Assembly (NCBI GenBank): GCA_937903005.1
Contig: CALFNR010000084.1
Location: 1 to 56,252 of the forward strand
Length of the DNA stretch: 56,252 nt
DNA from: Clostridium_AI sp002297865
GTDB lineage: Bacteria; Bacillota; Clostridia; Lachnospirales; Lachnospiraceae
Direction of reading: 5' to 3'
Positions within the stretch are counted from its first letter, which is position 1. The number at the start of each line of letters is the position of its first letter. Positions 40,896 through 49,158 of the stretch are shown here, in pieces. The notes beneath the pieces were generated by a model that worked only from the letters and a program-made list of their open reading frames with translations, was not told where the DNA came from and made no database searches. A program made the translations under genes and the position numbers.

Positions 40896-42036
40896 CTACT
40901 ATTTCCTCATAAAATGGTTTTCCTTTAAACGCCCCACTGTTATACATCTTCTCTATATTCTGCGAATTTCTAGGCTGGAATGAAGAAATTCGATTCACTT
41001 GACTTCCTTCTCCTAAAATATAATCTACAGTATAAATCTGATCCGGTCGCAAAATGGAATTTGACATTAAGTTGGTTGAATGTGAAACAAAGCAAAGCTG
41101 CGCATTTTTTGACTCTCTCATAAAATGTTTTACAAGCAGACATTCTAATTCATTATGAAGTCCACTAGAGAATTCATCAATAATTAACATCCCACCTTCT
41201 CTAATTACTTTTAGATAGTCTGTTAAAATCCTAATTAGATTCTGGTTCCCTAAAGATTCAAGCATAAATGGTACGGAAAAATTGTTTCCCACTCTATTAT
41301 AGAAAAGCACATTATCCTCTGCCATAATCTGTTGATACTGATTATCAACTTTAGATGTATAACTAACTCGTTGGTCATATCCATACCTTTCTAAAAACTG
41401 ATTTATTTCATCTGTTCCATTTTCATTAAAATAGATATCTAACTTTTTAGAGCCAAAGCTTTCACCTGCTCCTATCGCCGCATTAATGTACGTTGAATTT
41501 TTTAAAAAAACAATCCATTGTTTCAATATATCACTGTATTCTAACGCACCAGCAAAATCGAGTATCCTTAGAAAAATTCCATCCTTTTTTACTCTATTCT
41601 TCTCATAAACCTTTTCTTTATCTTCAAAATAAGATATCGCTGTTGCACCTTCTCTATTCAAAATCCTTTTTCCATCAAGAACTAACTTCTCTGAAATCAT
41701 CTCATTAATACGATTGTATTTTAAACGATAACGTATTTCACTTCCACCAATTATGAATGTATACTCCAAGGCAAACTCAGGATTATTATTTTCAAAACAT
41801 ATATATTTCTCTAAACCAACCTCTTCTACTCCAAACATCAAATCCATAAAAAGCTTAAGTGCTGTAATAATTGCAGATTTTCCAGCTCCATTGCCTCCCA
41901 CAAACATTGTGCCTTTTAAAATACCATTTTCCTGATTTACGTTTTGAGGCAAAATTGTATAATTCGTTTTCGTAAAATCTATTACTATTTCATTTTTGAA
42001 CGAAATGAAATTTTTAATCTTTAAACTCTTAAGCAT
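40882..42036 (-). CDS. AAA/ABC-type ATPase (RloA/AbiL-like), defence-associated
   Basis: 384 residues from the ATG at 42036 (GGAGG seven bases ahead). N-terminal MLKSLKIKNFISFKNEIVIDF, Walker A VGGNGAGKSAIITAL near residue 45, and a C-terminal Walker B GGMLIIDEFSSGLHNEL with the switch histidine CFVSHSTNLM. This is an SMC/ABC-type head without a long coiled coil. It is first of the two-gene unit with the TOPRIM-like protein. Its upstream region has a promoter with repeated ACTTTTTTACG motifs. Confidence 0.82.
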   Translation of the reverse strand: MLKSLKIKNFISFKNEIVIDFTKTNYTILPQNVNQENGILKGTMFVGGNGAGKSAIITALKLFMDLMFGVEEVGLEKYICFENNNPEFALEYTFIIGGSEIRYRLKYNRINEMISEKLVLDGKRILNREGATAISYFEDKEKVYEKNRVKKDGIFLRILDFAGALEYSDILKQWIVFLKNSTYINAAIGAGESFGSKKLDIYFNENGTDEINQFLERYGYDQRVSYTSKVDNQYQQIMAEDNVLFYNRVGNNFSVPFMLESLGNQNLIRILTDYLKVIREGGMLIIDEFSSGLHNELECLLVKHFMRESKNAQLCFVSHSTNLMSNSILRPDQIYTVDYILGEGSQVNRISSFQPRNSQNIEKMYNSGAFKGKPFYEEIVDEDK

Positions 42037-42055
42037 ATTAACACCTCCTACTCTC

Positions 42056-42085
42056 ATTATACTTCCGTATAGGTCAAAAGTGCAA
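42056..42085 (-). promoter_or_regulatory. Promoter of the ATPase/TOPRIM pair
   Basis: TTGCAC (42080-42085), 18 bases, TATAAT (42056-42061) on the minus strand. Confidence 0.65.
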
Positions 42086-42127
42086 CTTTTTTACGGCATT
42101 CACTTTTTAAATCGCACTTTTTTTACG
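42081..42127. repeat. Direct repeats overlapping the -35 of the ATPase/TOPRIM promoter
   Basis: TGCAACTTTTTTACG (42081-42095) and CGCACTTTTTTTACG (42113-42127) are spaced 32 bases, about three helical turns, with a weaker TTCACTTTTTAA between them. They may be operators for a repressor. Confidence 0.5.
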
Positions 42128-42202
42128 TTTAAATTATGTCCAAAATAAGAAAGAATAATCATACTGCATCACTATATATATTACGCACCTTCGGAGCCAT
42201 AA

Positions 42203-42241
42203 CAGAAAAGAGACAGATGCCCCTTTCAAGCATCTGCCCTT
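42203..42241 (-). terminator. Terminator after ileS
   Basis: Stem CAGATGC/GCATCTG (42214-42220 with 42230-42236) with weaker outer pairs, followed on the minus strand by CTCTTTTC. Confidence 0.65.
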
Positions 42242-42269
42242 TTCCACCATTTCTATCTATATGATATTC

Positions 42270-45200
42270 TTATCTCTTCTCAACACCTAAAACAACCTTC
42301 TCGCCGTTGATATTCCATTCCTCGCTAGAACCTTTCACTTCACCAGCAAAGATACTATCTGCTAATACCTTACCAGCAATAGTATCTTTGTTACGTTCCA
42401 TAATTCCAGCGATCTTATCATTCCCATCCACATATACGTTAATACGATCTGTAACTTCAAAGTCAGCAGACTTACGCATAGTCTGGATTTTACTGATAAC
42501 CTCTAATACGAAACCTTCCTCTATTAACTCTTCTGTCAAGTTCGTATCAAGAACGGTTGTAATACCATAATCAGAACCAGATACATAACCTTCCTTCTGA
42601 GCAGTTTCGATTAATAAATCATCTTTCTCAATGACTTCTTCCTTACCGTCAAATGTAAGAGTAACGCTACCCTTTTCATTTAACTCATCCATAACTGCAT
42701 TTCCATCAAGAGTAGTTAAGAACTCTTTGAATGCATTGATTTGTTTACCAAAACGACGTCCTAATGTACGAAGCTGTGGTTTGAAAGAGTAGGATGTGAA
42801 GTCTCTTACGTCCTGAGTGAATTTCACTTCTTTTACATTTAGCTCATCTTCGATGATTTGCTTGAAGTTGTCACCTAATTCAGAATCAGCTTTTACATAC
42901 ATAGTGCCGATTGGCTGTCTATTTTTGATTCCAGATGTGTTACGGCAAGCACGGCCAAGAACAACGATATCAAGAACTTCTTCCATATCTTTTTCTAGCT
43001 GAGTATCAATAAATGCTTCATTTGCAACTGGGAACTCACATAAATGAATACTTTCAGGAGCATTCTTGTCGATGCTTCTTACTAAGTTCTGATAAATGTC
43101 TTCTGTCATGAATGGAATCATAGGTGCTGCAATCTTACATAATGTTACTAATGATGTGTAAAGAGTCATGTAAGCATTGATCTTGTCTTGTTCCATTCCC
43201 TTAGCCCAATAACGTTCACGACCACGTCTTACATACCAGTTACTTAATTCATCAACAAACTGCTGTAATGCTTTTGCCGTTTCAGGAATCTTGTAAGCAG
43301 CAAGGTTTTCATCTACTGTCTTAACGACTGTATTTAAACGGGATAAGATCCATTTATCCATTACGCTAAGTTTATCATATTCTAATTCATATTTTGTAGC
43401 GTCGAACTCATCGATGTTTGCGTATAATACGAAGAAAGAATAGGTGTTCCATAAAGTACCCATGAATTTGCTCTGTCCCTCTTGTACTGCCTTACCGTGG
43501 AAACGGTTTGGTAACCAAGGAGCACTGTTGATGTAGAAGTACCAACGAATTGCATCTGCACCATACTGCTGTAAAGCATCGAATGGGTCAACGGCATTTC
43601 CTTTAGACTTAGACATCTTCTGACCATTTTCATCTTGTACGTGACCTAATACAATAACGTTTTTGTAAGGTGCTTCGTTGAAGATTAATGTTGAAATCGC
43701 AAGTAAGGAATAAAACCATCCTCTTGTCTGGTCAACGGCTTCTGAAATGAAGTCTGCTGGGAACTGTTCCTTGAATAAGTCTTCATTTTCAAATGGATAA
43801 TGATGTTGTGCAAATGGCATGGAACCTGAATCGAACCAGCAGTCAATAACTTCTGGAACTCTGTGCATTTCGCCACCACATTTATCACATTTGATTGTTA
43901 CCGCGTCGATGAATGGACGGTGTAATTCGATATCGTCTGGGCAGTTATCGGACATGGATTTTAATTCTTCAATGCTTCCGATTGCATGCTGATGTCCACA
44001 GGAACATTCCCAAACGTTAAGTGGTGTTCCCCAATAACGGTTACGGCTTACGCCCCAGTCCTGAACGTTTTCTAACCAGTCACCAAAACGTCCTTTACCG
44101 ATTGTCTTAGGAATCCAGTTGATTGTGTTGTTGTTACGGATTAAGTCATCTTTTACTGCAGTCATCTTGATAAACCAAGATTCTCTTGCATAGTAAAGAA
44201 GTGGAGTATCACATCTCCAGCAGAATGGATAGCTATGCTCGAATTTTAATGCTTTGAATAATAGTTTCTTAGCACCAAGAGCTTTTAACACACCTTCATC
44301 TGCTTTCTTACAGAACATCCCTGCGAAGTCAGTAACTTCTGGTTTCATCTGTCCTTTTTCATCCACTAACTGTACGAATGGAAGGTCGTAGTTTCTACCA
44401 ACTTTCGCATCGTCTTCACCGAATGCAGGAGCGATATGAACAACACCAGTACCGTCTGTTAATGTAACGTAATTATCGCATGTTACATAGAATGCTTTCT
44501 TACCATTCACTGTGCTTCTGTCGCCTGGGTCACCGATTGTTCCATCTGGCTTATTAAATGCATAGTCGAATAAAGGTACATATTCTTTGTATTCTAAGTC
44601 TTTACCAACGTATTTTTCAACAATTTCGTAAGCACCGTCAATTACGCTAAGTAAAGCTTCTGCTAAAATGTAGTATTCGGTAGCTACTGCTGTATCTTCT
44701 TCGCCTTCTTTTACTACATCATTTTTCTCATTTACCTGAACTTTTACTTTTACATAAGTCTCATCTGGGTTTACGCAAAGTGCAATGTTGGATGGTAATG
44801 TCCAAGGTGTTGTTGTCCAAGCAAGGATGTATTCGTCTTCTGTTCCTTTTACTTGGAATTTTGCGATTGCAGATTTTTCTTTTACATCTTTGTAACCCTG
44901 TGCTACTTCGTGAGAAGAAAGTGGTGTTCCACAACGTGGGCAGTAAGGCACGATTTTGTAACCTTTGTATAATAATTTCTTATCCCAGATTTTCTTTAAT
45001 GCCCACCACTCGGACTCAATGAAGTTGTTGTCGTAGGTTACATATGGGTCATCCATATCAGCCCAGAAACCAACTGTTGCGGAGAAATCTTCCCACATTC
45101 CTTTGTATTTCCATACGGACTCTTTACATTTATGGATAAATGGCTCTAAACCGTATTCTTCGATCTGCTCTTTTCCATCTAAGCCTAATAACTTTTCAAC

Positions 45201-45485
45201 TTCAAGTTCTACTGGAAGACCGTGAGTATCCCAACCTGCTTTACGAGGCACTTTATAACCTTTCATAGTTTTATATCTTGGAATCATATCTTTAATAACA
45301 CGAGTTAATACGTGTCCGATATGTGGCTTACCATTGGCTGTTGGTGGTCCATCATAGAAGGTATAGGTTTCTCCTTCTTTTCTGGAATCGATACTTTTCT
45401 CGAAAATGTTGTTTTCTTTCCAAAAGTTTTCTACTTTTTTCTCACGTTCTACGAAAGTGAGGTCTTTGATTACTTTTTCGTACAT
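42270..45485 (-). CDS. ileS: Isoleucyl-tRNA synthetase
   Basis: 1071 residues. Class I motifs: PHIGHVL (HIGH) near residue 55 and KMSKSKGNAVDP (KMSKS) near 625. The editing domain includes LAWTTTPWTLPSNIAL and GTGVVHIAPAFGEDD. Zinc-type cysteines occur in YCPRCGTPLS and IKCDKCGGEM. Length and GWDTHGLPVELEVEKLLG resemble the longer, eukaryote-like IleRS2 group, which in general is poorly inhibited by mupirocin (family knowledge, not seen here). AGGAGG precedes the ATG. A T-box leader controls it. Confidence 0.97.
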   Translation of the reverse strand: MYEKVIKDLTFVEREKKVENFWKENNIFEKSIDSRKEGETYTFYDGPPTANGKPHIGHVLTRVIKDMIPRYKTMKGYKVPRKAGWDTHGLPVELEVEKLLGLDGKEQIEEYGLEPFIHKCKESVWKYKGMWEDFSATVGFWADMDDPYVTYDNNFIESEWWALKKIWDKKLLYKGYKIVPYCPRCGTPLSSHEVAQGYKDVKEKSAIAKFQVKGTEDEYILAWTTTPWTLPSNIALCVNPDETYVKVKVQVNEKNDVVKEGEEDTAVATEYYILAEALLSVIDGAYEIVEKYVGKDLEYKEYVPLFDYAFNKPDGTIGDPGDRSTVNGKKAFYVTCDNYVTLTDGTGVVHIAPAFGEDDAKVGRNYDLPFVQLVDEKGQMKPEVTDFAGMFCKKADEGVLKALGAKKLLFKALKFEHSYPFCWRCDTPLLYYARESWFIKMTAVKDDLIRNNNTINWIPKTIGKGRFGDWLENVQDWGVSRNRYWGTPLNVWECSCGHQHAIGSIEELKSMSDNCPDDIELHRPFIDAVTIKCDKCGGEMHRVPEVIDCWFDSGSMPFAQHHYPFENEDLFKEQFPADFISEAVDQTRGWFYSLLAISTLIFNEAPYKNVIVLGHVQDENGQKMSKSKGNAVDPFDALQQYGADAIRWYFYINSAPWLPNRFHGKAVQEGQSKFMGTLWNTYSFFVLYANIDEFDATKYELEYDKLSVMDKWILSRLNTVVKTVDENLAAYKIPETAKALQQFVDELSNWYVRRGRERYWAKGMEQDKINAYMTLYTSLVTLCKIAAPMIPFMTEDIYQNLVRSIDKNAPESIHLCEFPVANEAFIDTQLEKDMEEVLDIVVLGRACRNTSGIKNRQPIGTMYVKADSELGDNFKQIIEDELNVKEVKFTQDVRDFTSYSFKPQLRTLGRRFGKQINAFKEFLTTLDGNAVMDELNEKGSVTLTFDGKEEVIEKDDLLIETAQKEGYVSGSDYGITTVLDTNLTEELIEEGFVLEVISKIQTMRKSADFEVTDRINVYVDGNDKIAGIMERNKDTIAGKVLADSIFAGEVKGSSEEWNINGEKVVLGVEKR

Positions 45486-45564
45486 GATTTCCCTCCTAAA
45501 ATATTTTATCTAGTATGTTCTTAGGCTTATTATTTCCATATTTATGATAGATTAAGCGGTGAAC

Positions 45565-45751
45565 AAAGTGTCTTCGACACTCTCAAGTCCCCTGCCCTCA
45601 ATCTTGAGGGAGAAGGCACTTTGCCACACCGAACGGGTGTCGCTGTTCTTTAGCGACTAACTTCCTTACCCGTTCGTGCGCATCCAGCCCCTGTTTTTTA
45701 GGGGCTTTTTATCTTATAGGTAAGGACTCGCAAAGGACTTTCCTATAAGGT
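45565..45751 (+). repeat. Structured intergenic repeat, copy 4, inside the ileS leader
   Basis: The most complete copy: hairpins AGTGTC/GACACT and CCCTCAA/TTGAGGG, then CGAACGGGT (45630-45638) pairing with ACCCGTTCG (45668-45676) around GTCGCT/AGCGAC, then AGCCCC/GGGGCT with a T-run, then the palindrome at 45711-45751. Reading on the minus strand it lies between the T-box terminator and the ileS start, so every full ileS transcript carries it. Confidence 0.87.
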
Positions 45752-45784
45752 AAAAAAAGCCCCCATCCTAAACAGGATGAGGGC
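45752..45784 (-). terminator. T-box terminator of ileS
   Basis: An 11-bp stem with one mismatch (45759-45769 with 45774-45784), followed by seven T on the minus strand. The T-run abuts the repeat palindrome. Confidence 0.88.
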
Positions 45785-45998
45785 GTAACCGTCATTTATA
45801 CCACCTATTTACATACAACCATATGCTTTCCATATAACGGTGGACACCGGCTTCACCTACTAGACAGAACCGTTCAGTTTGCAACTTGGGAGTGATATTC
45901 GGAATCGACTACTTGCATCAGGCTTTCACTATCCCTGACTCGCTATGGCGTTCGATGGATTCTTACTGTCTCCGTCTTAGTTTTTGTGATTATTTAAT
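45752..45998 (-). promoter_or_regulatory. T-box riboswitch (isoleucine) of ileS
   Basis: On the minus strand the leader has the Stem I landmark AGCGAGTCAGGGATAGTG, a candidate specifier AUC (Ile) within GAATATCACTCC, and the T-box GGTGGTATAAATGACGG, whose UGGU would pair with the tRNA 3' end (discriminator A). A terminator follows. Uncharged tRNA-Ile would favour the antiterminator and so ileS expression. The specifier reading is my inference from position. Confidence 0.85.
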
Positions 45999-46004
45999 AG
46001 GTTT

Positions 46005-46033
46005 ATGATAGTATATATTGAATGGATTGTCAA
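46005..46033 (-). promoter_or_regulatory. Promoter of the ileS T-box transcript
   Basis: TTGACA (46028-46033), 17 bases, TATCAT (46005-46010), just after the end of the DUF4435 operon. Confidence 0.82.
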
Positions 46034-46041
46034 TGAAGATT

Positions 46042-46416
46042 TTATAATGTCTGCGTTATATTTGTAATAGAAAATTCCTCAGATTTATTGCCAACCATAT
46101 AAAAAATGAATTCTATTTCAAGTTTTATAGTTTCTTCACCTATATATATATCTTCTCCTGAAAAATGTGTGTATCCCTCAGCCTCCATATAAACAAATGC
46201 AGAACCGGTTATCTCATTTTGTCCTTGAATGATCACACTCTTATAGTCACTTAAAACTATATTATCAATTCCACCAGATCTTGCAAAATCTACATCTATA
46301 TCATAGTAGCTTCCTAACTCACTTCCGTTCATTTCCATAATATAACTTGAACACTCATCATCTATCTGATCAAAAAATTGTTCATTTAATAATTCTTCAA
46401 TCTCAAACTCAATCAT
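46042..46416 (-). CDS. Small acidic protein, third gene of the AAA-DUF4435 unit
   Basis: A 124-residue acidic protein that I do not recognise. It starts MIEFEIEELLNEQFFDQIDD and continues as alternating beta strands (FARSGGIDNIVL, KSVIIQGQNEITGSAFVYME), ending FSITNITQTL. Its ATG shares a base with the DUF4435 stop and GGAGG lies seven bases ahead, so translation is coupled. Partners in this position can be immunity proteins, inhibitors or sensors; no function is assigned. Confidence 0.65.
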   Translation of the reverse strand: MIEFEIEELLNEQFFDQIDDECSSYIMEMNGSELGSYYDIDVDFARSGGIDNIVLSDYKSVIIQGQNEITGSAFVYMEAEGYTHFSGEDIYIGEETIKLEIEFIFYMVGNKSEEFSITNITQTL

Positions 46417-47402
46417 CAAACCACCTCCTGAAATTGTTTACACATTTTTTCAACATACGCATATAATTCTTCTGGTATATCAGCATAAGAAGATAACACT
46501 TGAATATTTTGTTCTATTTTGCCCTTAGTTTCAATATTTAATTCAATTTTCTTCATATTGCTGTCCTTCTCAAAAATGTCACTCTCTCCCTTCCGTGCCT
46601 TTCCTAATTGTTCTATTACTTTTTGTAAGAATATGCACATAAAGTAAAATTCTTGTTTACCACGATACCATTTTCTAGGTTCCTTATACCTAAAATCACC
46701 TTTTAGCAATTCAAGAACCTCTTCACTCATATCATACTGTGAAGTGAACGACTCCTTCAATTCTTCTAATGATATTCCACGTACCGTTATACCATCTAAA
46801 GATACTTTTATATTATCTTTCATTTTTTCATCAAATTGTTCTAAACAAACTTTTTTATCTTCATCTTTTATCTCTCTTGCCTGTTTCCTCTGAAAAAATA
46901 ACCATGCATTGAATTCAAAAATCTTCTCGTGAAACTCCTTATTTAATTTTCCATATAGCTCAAGAATTTTATTATAATTCGGAGTATCACCTTCTAATTC
47001 AAACCGCCCTCTCATAATTCTTTGAAGCACTTTCTCACTCACATAAAAATTCTCTATAGCGTAACAAGGTGTTTCAAACACATCATCTAAGTTTGCTTGC
47101 TCATCAAAGTCCCTATCAATAAAAAACATCTTCTTGCAACCACGAAATCTAGGCACTACTTTAATTTTATCTCTTAATTCTAATACATTGCTCTTTCCTC
47201 CACAATCAATAGGATAAAGTTCTGCTGAAATGTTTTTTTCACTTGCTTTAACCCGAATGATCGGTCCATAATATGTATGATCCATCTTTCCTTCAAAGAA
47301 ACAGAAAATTCCATCGTGATCTCTTCCGTGTTCACGCACAAACTTATCATAAACAAAAATACTTTTTTCCTTGCTTTTGCGCAATTTATCAACCCTCGTC
47401 AT
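46416..47402 (-). CDS. DUF4435 TOPRIM-like protein (AriB-like)
   Basis: 328 residues. Motifs of DUF4435 are present: IFCFFEGKMDHTYYGPII (Glu of the TOPRIM start) near residue 33, KMFFIDRDFDEQ near 91 and PCYAIENFYVS near 112. In the PARIS anti-phage system AriB is a DUF4435 nuclease-type effector held by the ATPase AriA. Here it overlaps the ATPase gene by 14 bases, with GGAG ten bases before its ATG. Its C-terminal half is helical and variable. The defence role is inferred from family and gene pairing. Confidence 0.8.
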   Translation of the reverse strand: MTRVDKLRKSKEKSIFVYDKFVREHGRDHDGIFCFFEGKMDHTYYGPIIRVKASEKNISAELYPIDCGGKSNVLELRDKIKVVPRFRGCKKMFFIDRDFDEQANLDDVFETPCYAIENFYVSEKVLQRIMRGRFELEGDTPNYNKILELYGKLNKEFHEKIFEFNAWLFFQRKQAREIKDEDKKVCLEQFDEKMKDNIKVSLDGITVRGISLEELKESFTSQYDMSEEVLELLKGDFRYKEPRKWYRGKQEFYFMCIFLQKVIEQLGKARKGESDIFEKDSNMKKIELNIETKGKIEQNIQVLSSYADIPEELYAYVEKMCKQFQEVV

Positions 47403-48762
47403 CTTTTATGTACTCCTCCAAAGATACTGCATATTGATCTAGTTCATTATCAAAAATAAATGGTGAATGAGTTGTGGCTATTAATAGTTTGCATTTATTT
47501 GACTTATAGATATCTTCAAGAATCATTTGTTGCCATTCTATAGACAATGATAATTCTGGTTCATCAAAAAGAATTGCGTATTCCTCTTCATCTCCTAGAT
47601 AGAGCATTGAAAATAATGCAACAATTTGTTTTTCTCCTGATGATAACTTCTGAATAGGTACAATTCTCTGTTCTCCCTTATACACTTTTGTCTCTCTAAA
47701 ATAGAACTCCAACTTAGAAGCATCATATACAAACTCTTTATTTTCCAAATACTTATCACACAACTTCTTAAACTCATAAATTTTTTCTTCTTGTTCTTCT
47801 TGTCCTTTCGATATCTGCAATAACTTTTCCAAAAAATAATTATACTCTTTGCTTGTAATGTTTTCTGGATCATGCTTTTCAAGATACTCCTTAACTACAC
47901 ATTTTTCTTCCTTGTTTAAATACTTTTCATCGATTCTATCAATTATTTGAAGTAATGGTTTATAATTTTCTATTTTTACCTTTTGTACTTCCTTTCCTAA
48001 TGAAATATCTTTTAATATCTGTGCTGAAATTTCAGCAAAAGCAGTTCGATAGCTTTCTTCAATTTTACGTTTAATTTCATTCAATCTTTCGTTGACATCG
48101 CTCATTCCAAAGTGTAATCCCTTTAACGCATTCTCTATTTTGTCAATCTCATAACTAGATGAATTCCTTCTCATCCTTCTATCATATGCATTAGAAAAAT
48201 CAATTTCTAATCTGCGATATGTCGGTAATGGTTTTACGGAAACTTTCATTTCTTCCCTTATTACTCGTATTTTTGATTCAAGTGACTCATTCAAAAATTG
48301 TTCTACACTTTCCTTATCTAGTGAATCAAGGTATCTCTTTATGCCTCTCCAAGAAATCCCATATTCGTGAAGTTTACCGTCCATCTCACCAGATATTCTG
48401 TCATATCTAATTTGTTTAAGAATATCCATAAATTCCTCTTGCGATACTATTCTCTGTAGACGAATAAAACCAGGAGTGGCATTTTTCAATACAACAGATT
48501 CTCCAAACTCCAATTCTTCTCTTGCTATATGTACTTCTTTTCCAGATCCAAATATAAGTTCCACATACTCAAAATCATATTGTTTTAATTTATCTAATTC
48601 TTTTTTGTCCCCAGAAATTGTATAGCATAACATATTTAATAGTGTGGTTTTACCAAAACCGTTCTCTGCAACAATAACCTTTACGTTATGCTCAAAATCC
48701 ATTTCTAGTATATAACGACCTAAGAATCCCTTGACCTTAAATTTTTTTATAACTAGTTCCAT
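47389..48762 (-). CDS. AAA/ABC-type ATPase (AriA-like)
   Basis: 457 residues from the ATG at 48762 (GGAGG five bases ahead; the longer open frame upstream has no site). N-terminal MELVIKKFKVKGFLGRYILE, Walker A VAENGFGKTTLLNML near residue 30, signature KLSSGEKQIVALFSMLYL, Walker B YAILFDEPELSLS and switch ATTHSPFIF near the end; a helical insert lies between. This is the full ABC-head motif set, as in AriA and OLD-like ATPases. It is first of a three-gene overlapping unit with DUF4435 and the small acidic protein. Confidence 0.85.
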   Translation of the reverse strand: MELVIKKFKVKGFLGRYILEMDFEHNVKVIVAENGFGKTTLLNMLCYTISGDKKELDKLKQYDFEYVELIFGSGKEVHIAREELEFGESVVLKNATPGFIRLQRIVSQEEFMDILKQIRYDRISGEMDGKLHEYGISWRGIKRYLDSLDKESVEQFLNESLESKIRVIREEMKVSVKPLPTYRRLEIDFSNAYDRRMRRNSSSYEIDKIENALKGLHFGMSDVNERLNEIKRKIEESYRTAFAEISAQILKDISLGKEVQKVKIENYKPLLQIIDRIDEKYLNKEEKCVVKEYLEKHDPENITSKEYNYFLEKLLQISKGQEEQEEKIYEFKKLCDKYLENKEFVYDASKLEFYFRETKVYKGEQRIVPIQKLSSGEKQIVALFSMLYLGDEEEYAILFDEPELSLSIEWQQMILEDIYKSNKCKLLIATTHSPFIFDNELDQYAVSLEEYIKDDEG

Positions 48763-48844
48763 ATTTACCTCCAATTCCTCTTTATACCTATTCGAATTAT
48801 AACAAAGTTCCTTAATATACACCATACAAAAGTATCTATTTCTT

Positions 48845-48867
48845 TTGACACTATAATACAATGTCAA
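48845..48867. promoter_or_regulatory. Inverted repeat upstream of the AriA-like ATPase
   Basis: TTGACA, 11 bases, TGTCAA about 85 bases ahead of the ATPase ATG. A TATAAT (minus strand) lies nearer the gene but without a clear -35, which would fit regulated expression. The 224 bases between the ATPase and the next gene hold nothing else I recognise. Confidence 0.4.
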
Positions 48868-48986
48868 TTTAGTACAAAAAAAATGTTTCTTACTATTGAA
48901 CTCTTTGAATCCTTTAGTAATGAAACATTTTATTCTACAACATCCATAGAACATGCCAAAGCATTTGTTCAAAAGAATTAATCCTA

Positions 48987-49142
48987 CTATTTCTCCTCAC
49001 TTCCACAACATCCCGCACTAGAACATCCGCTGCATCCACATCCGCAGCTGCTTCCTTTGCCTGACTTTTTCGCTTTTACACGATTATAAACAACCAACAC
49101 CATCAAAAGCACAATGACTCCAATTACAATAATATCTGTCAT
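48987..49142 (-). CDS. FeoB-associated Cys-rich membrane protein
   Basis: A 51-residue peptide: one membrane helix (residues 3-19) followed by KAKKSGKGSSCGCGCSGCSS and AGCCGSEEK, seven cysteines in all. This is the family usually encoded after feoB; no feoAB genes are visible here. AGAGGA precedes the ATG. It lies 16 bases downstream of the Fur-family gene, which supports an iron link. Confidence 0.88.
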   Translation of the reverse strand: MTDIIVIGVIVLLMVLVVYNRVKAKKSGKGSSCGCGCSGCSSAGCCGSEEK

Positions 49143-49158
49143 AATATCCTCTTCCTTT

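Noticed and set aside
45781..45998. Small RNA or tRNA-like gene upstream of ileS
   Set aside because: Stem I landmarks, the UGGU-containing T-box and the following terminator identify it as the T-box leader of ileS.
48763..48972. Longer N-terminus for the AriA-like ATPase
   Set aside because: The frame is open upstream, but it is Cys/Tyr-rich without family similarity, and GGAGG directly precedes the ATG at 48762, where the conserved sequence begins.
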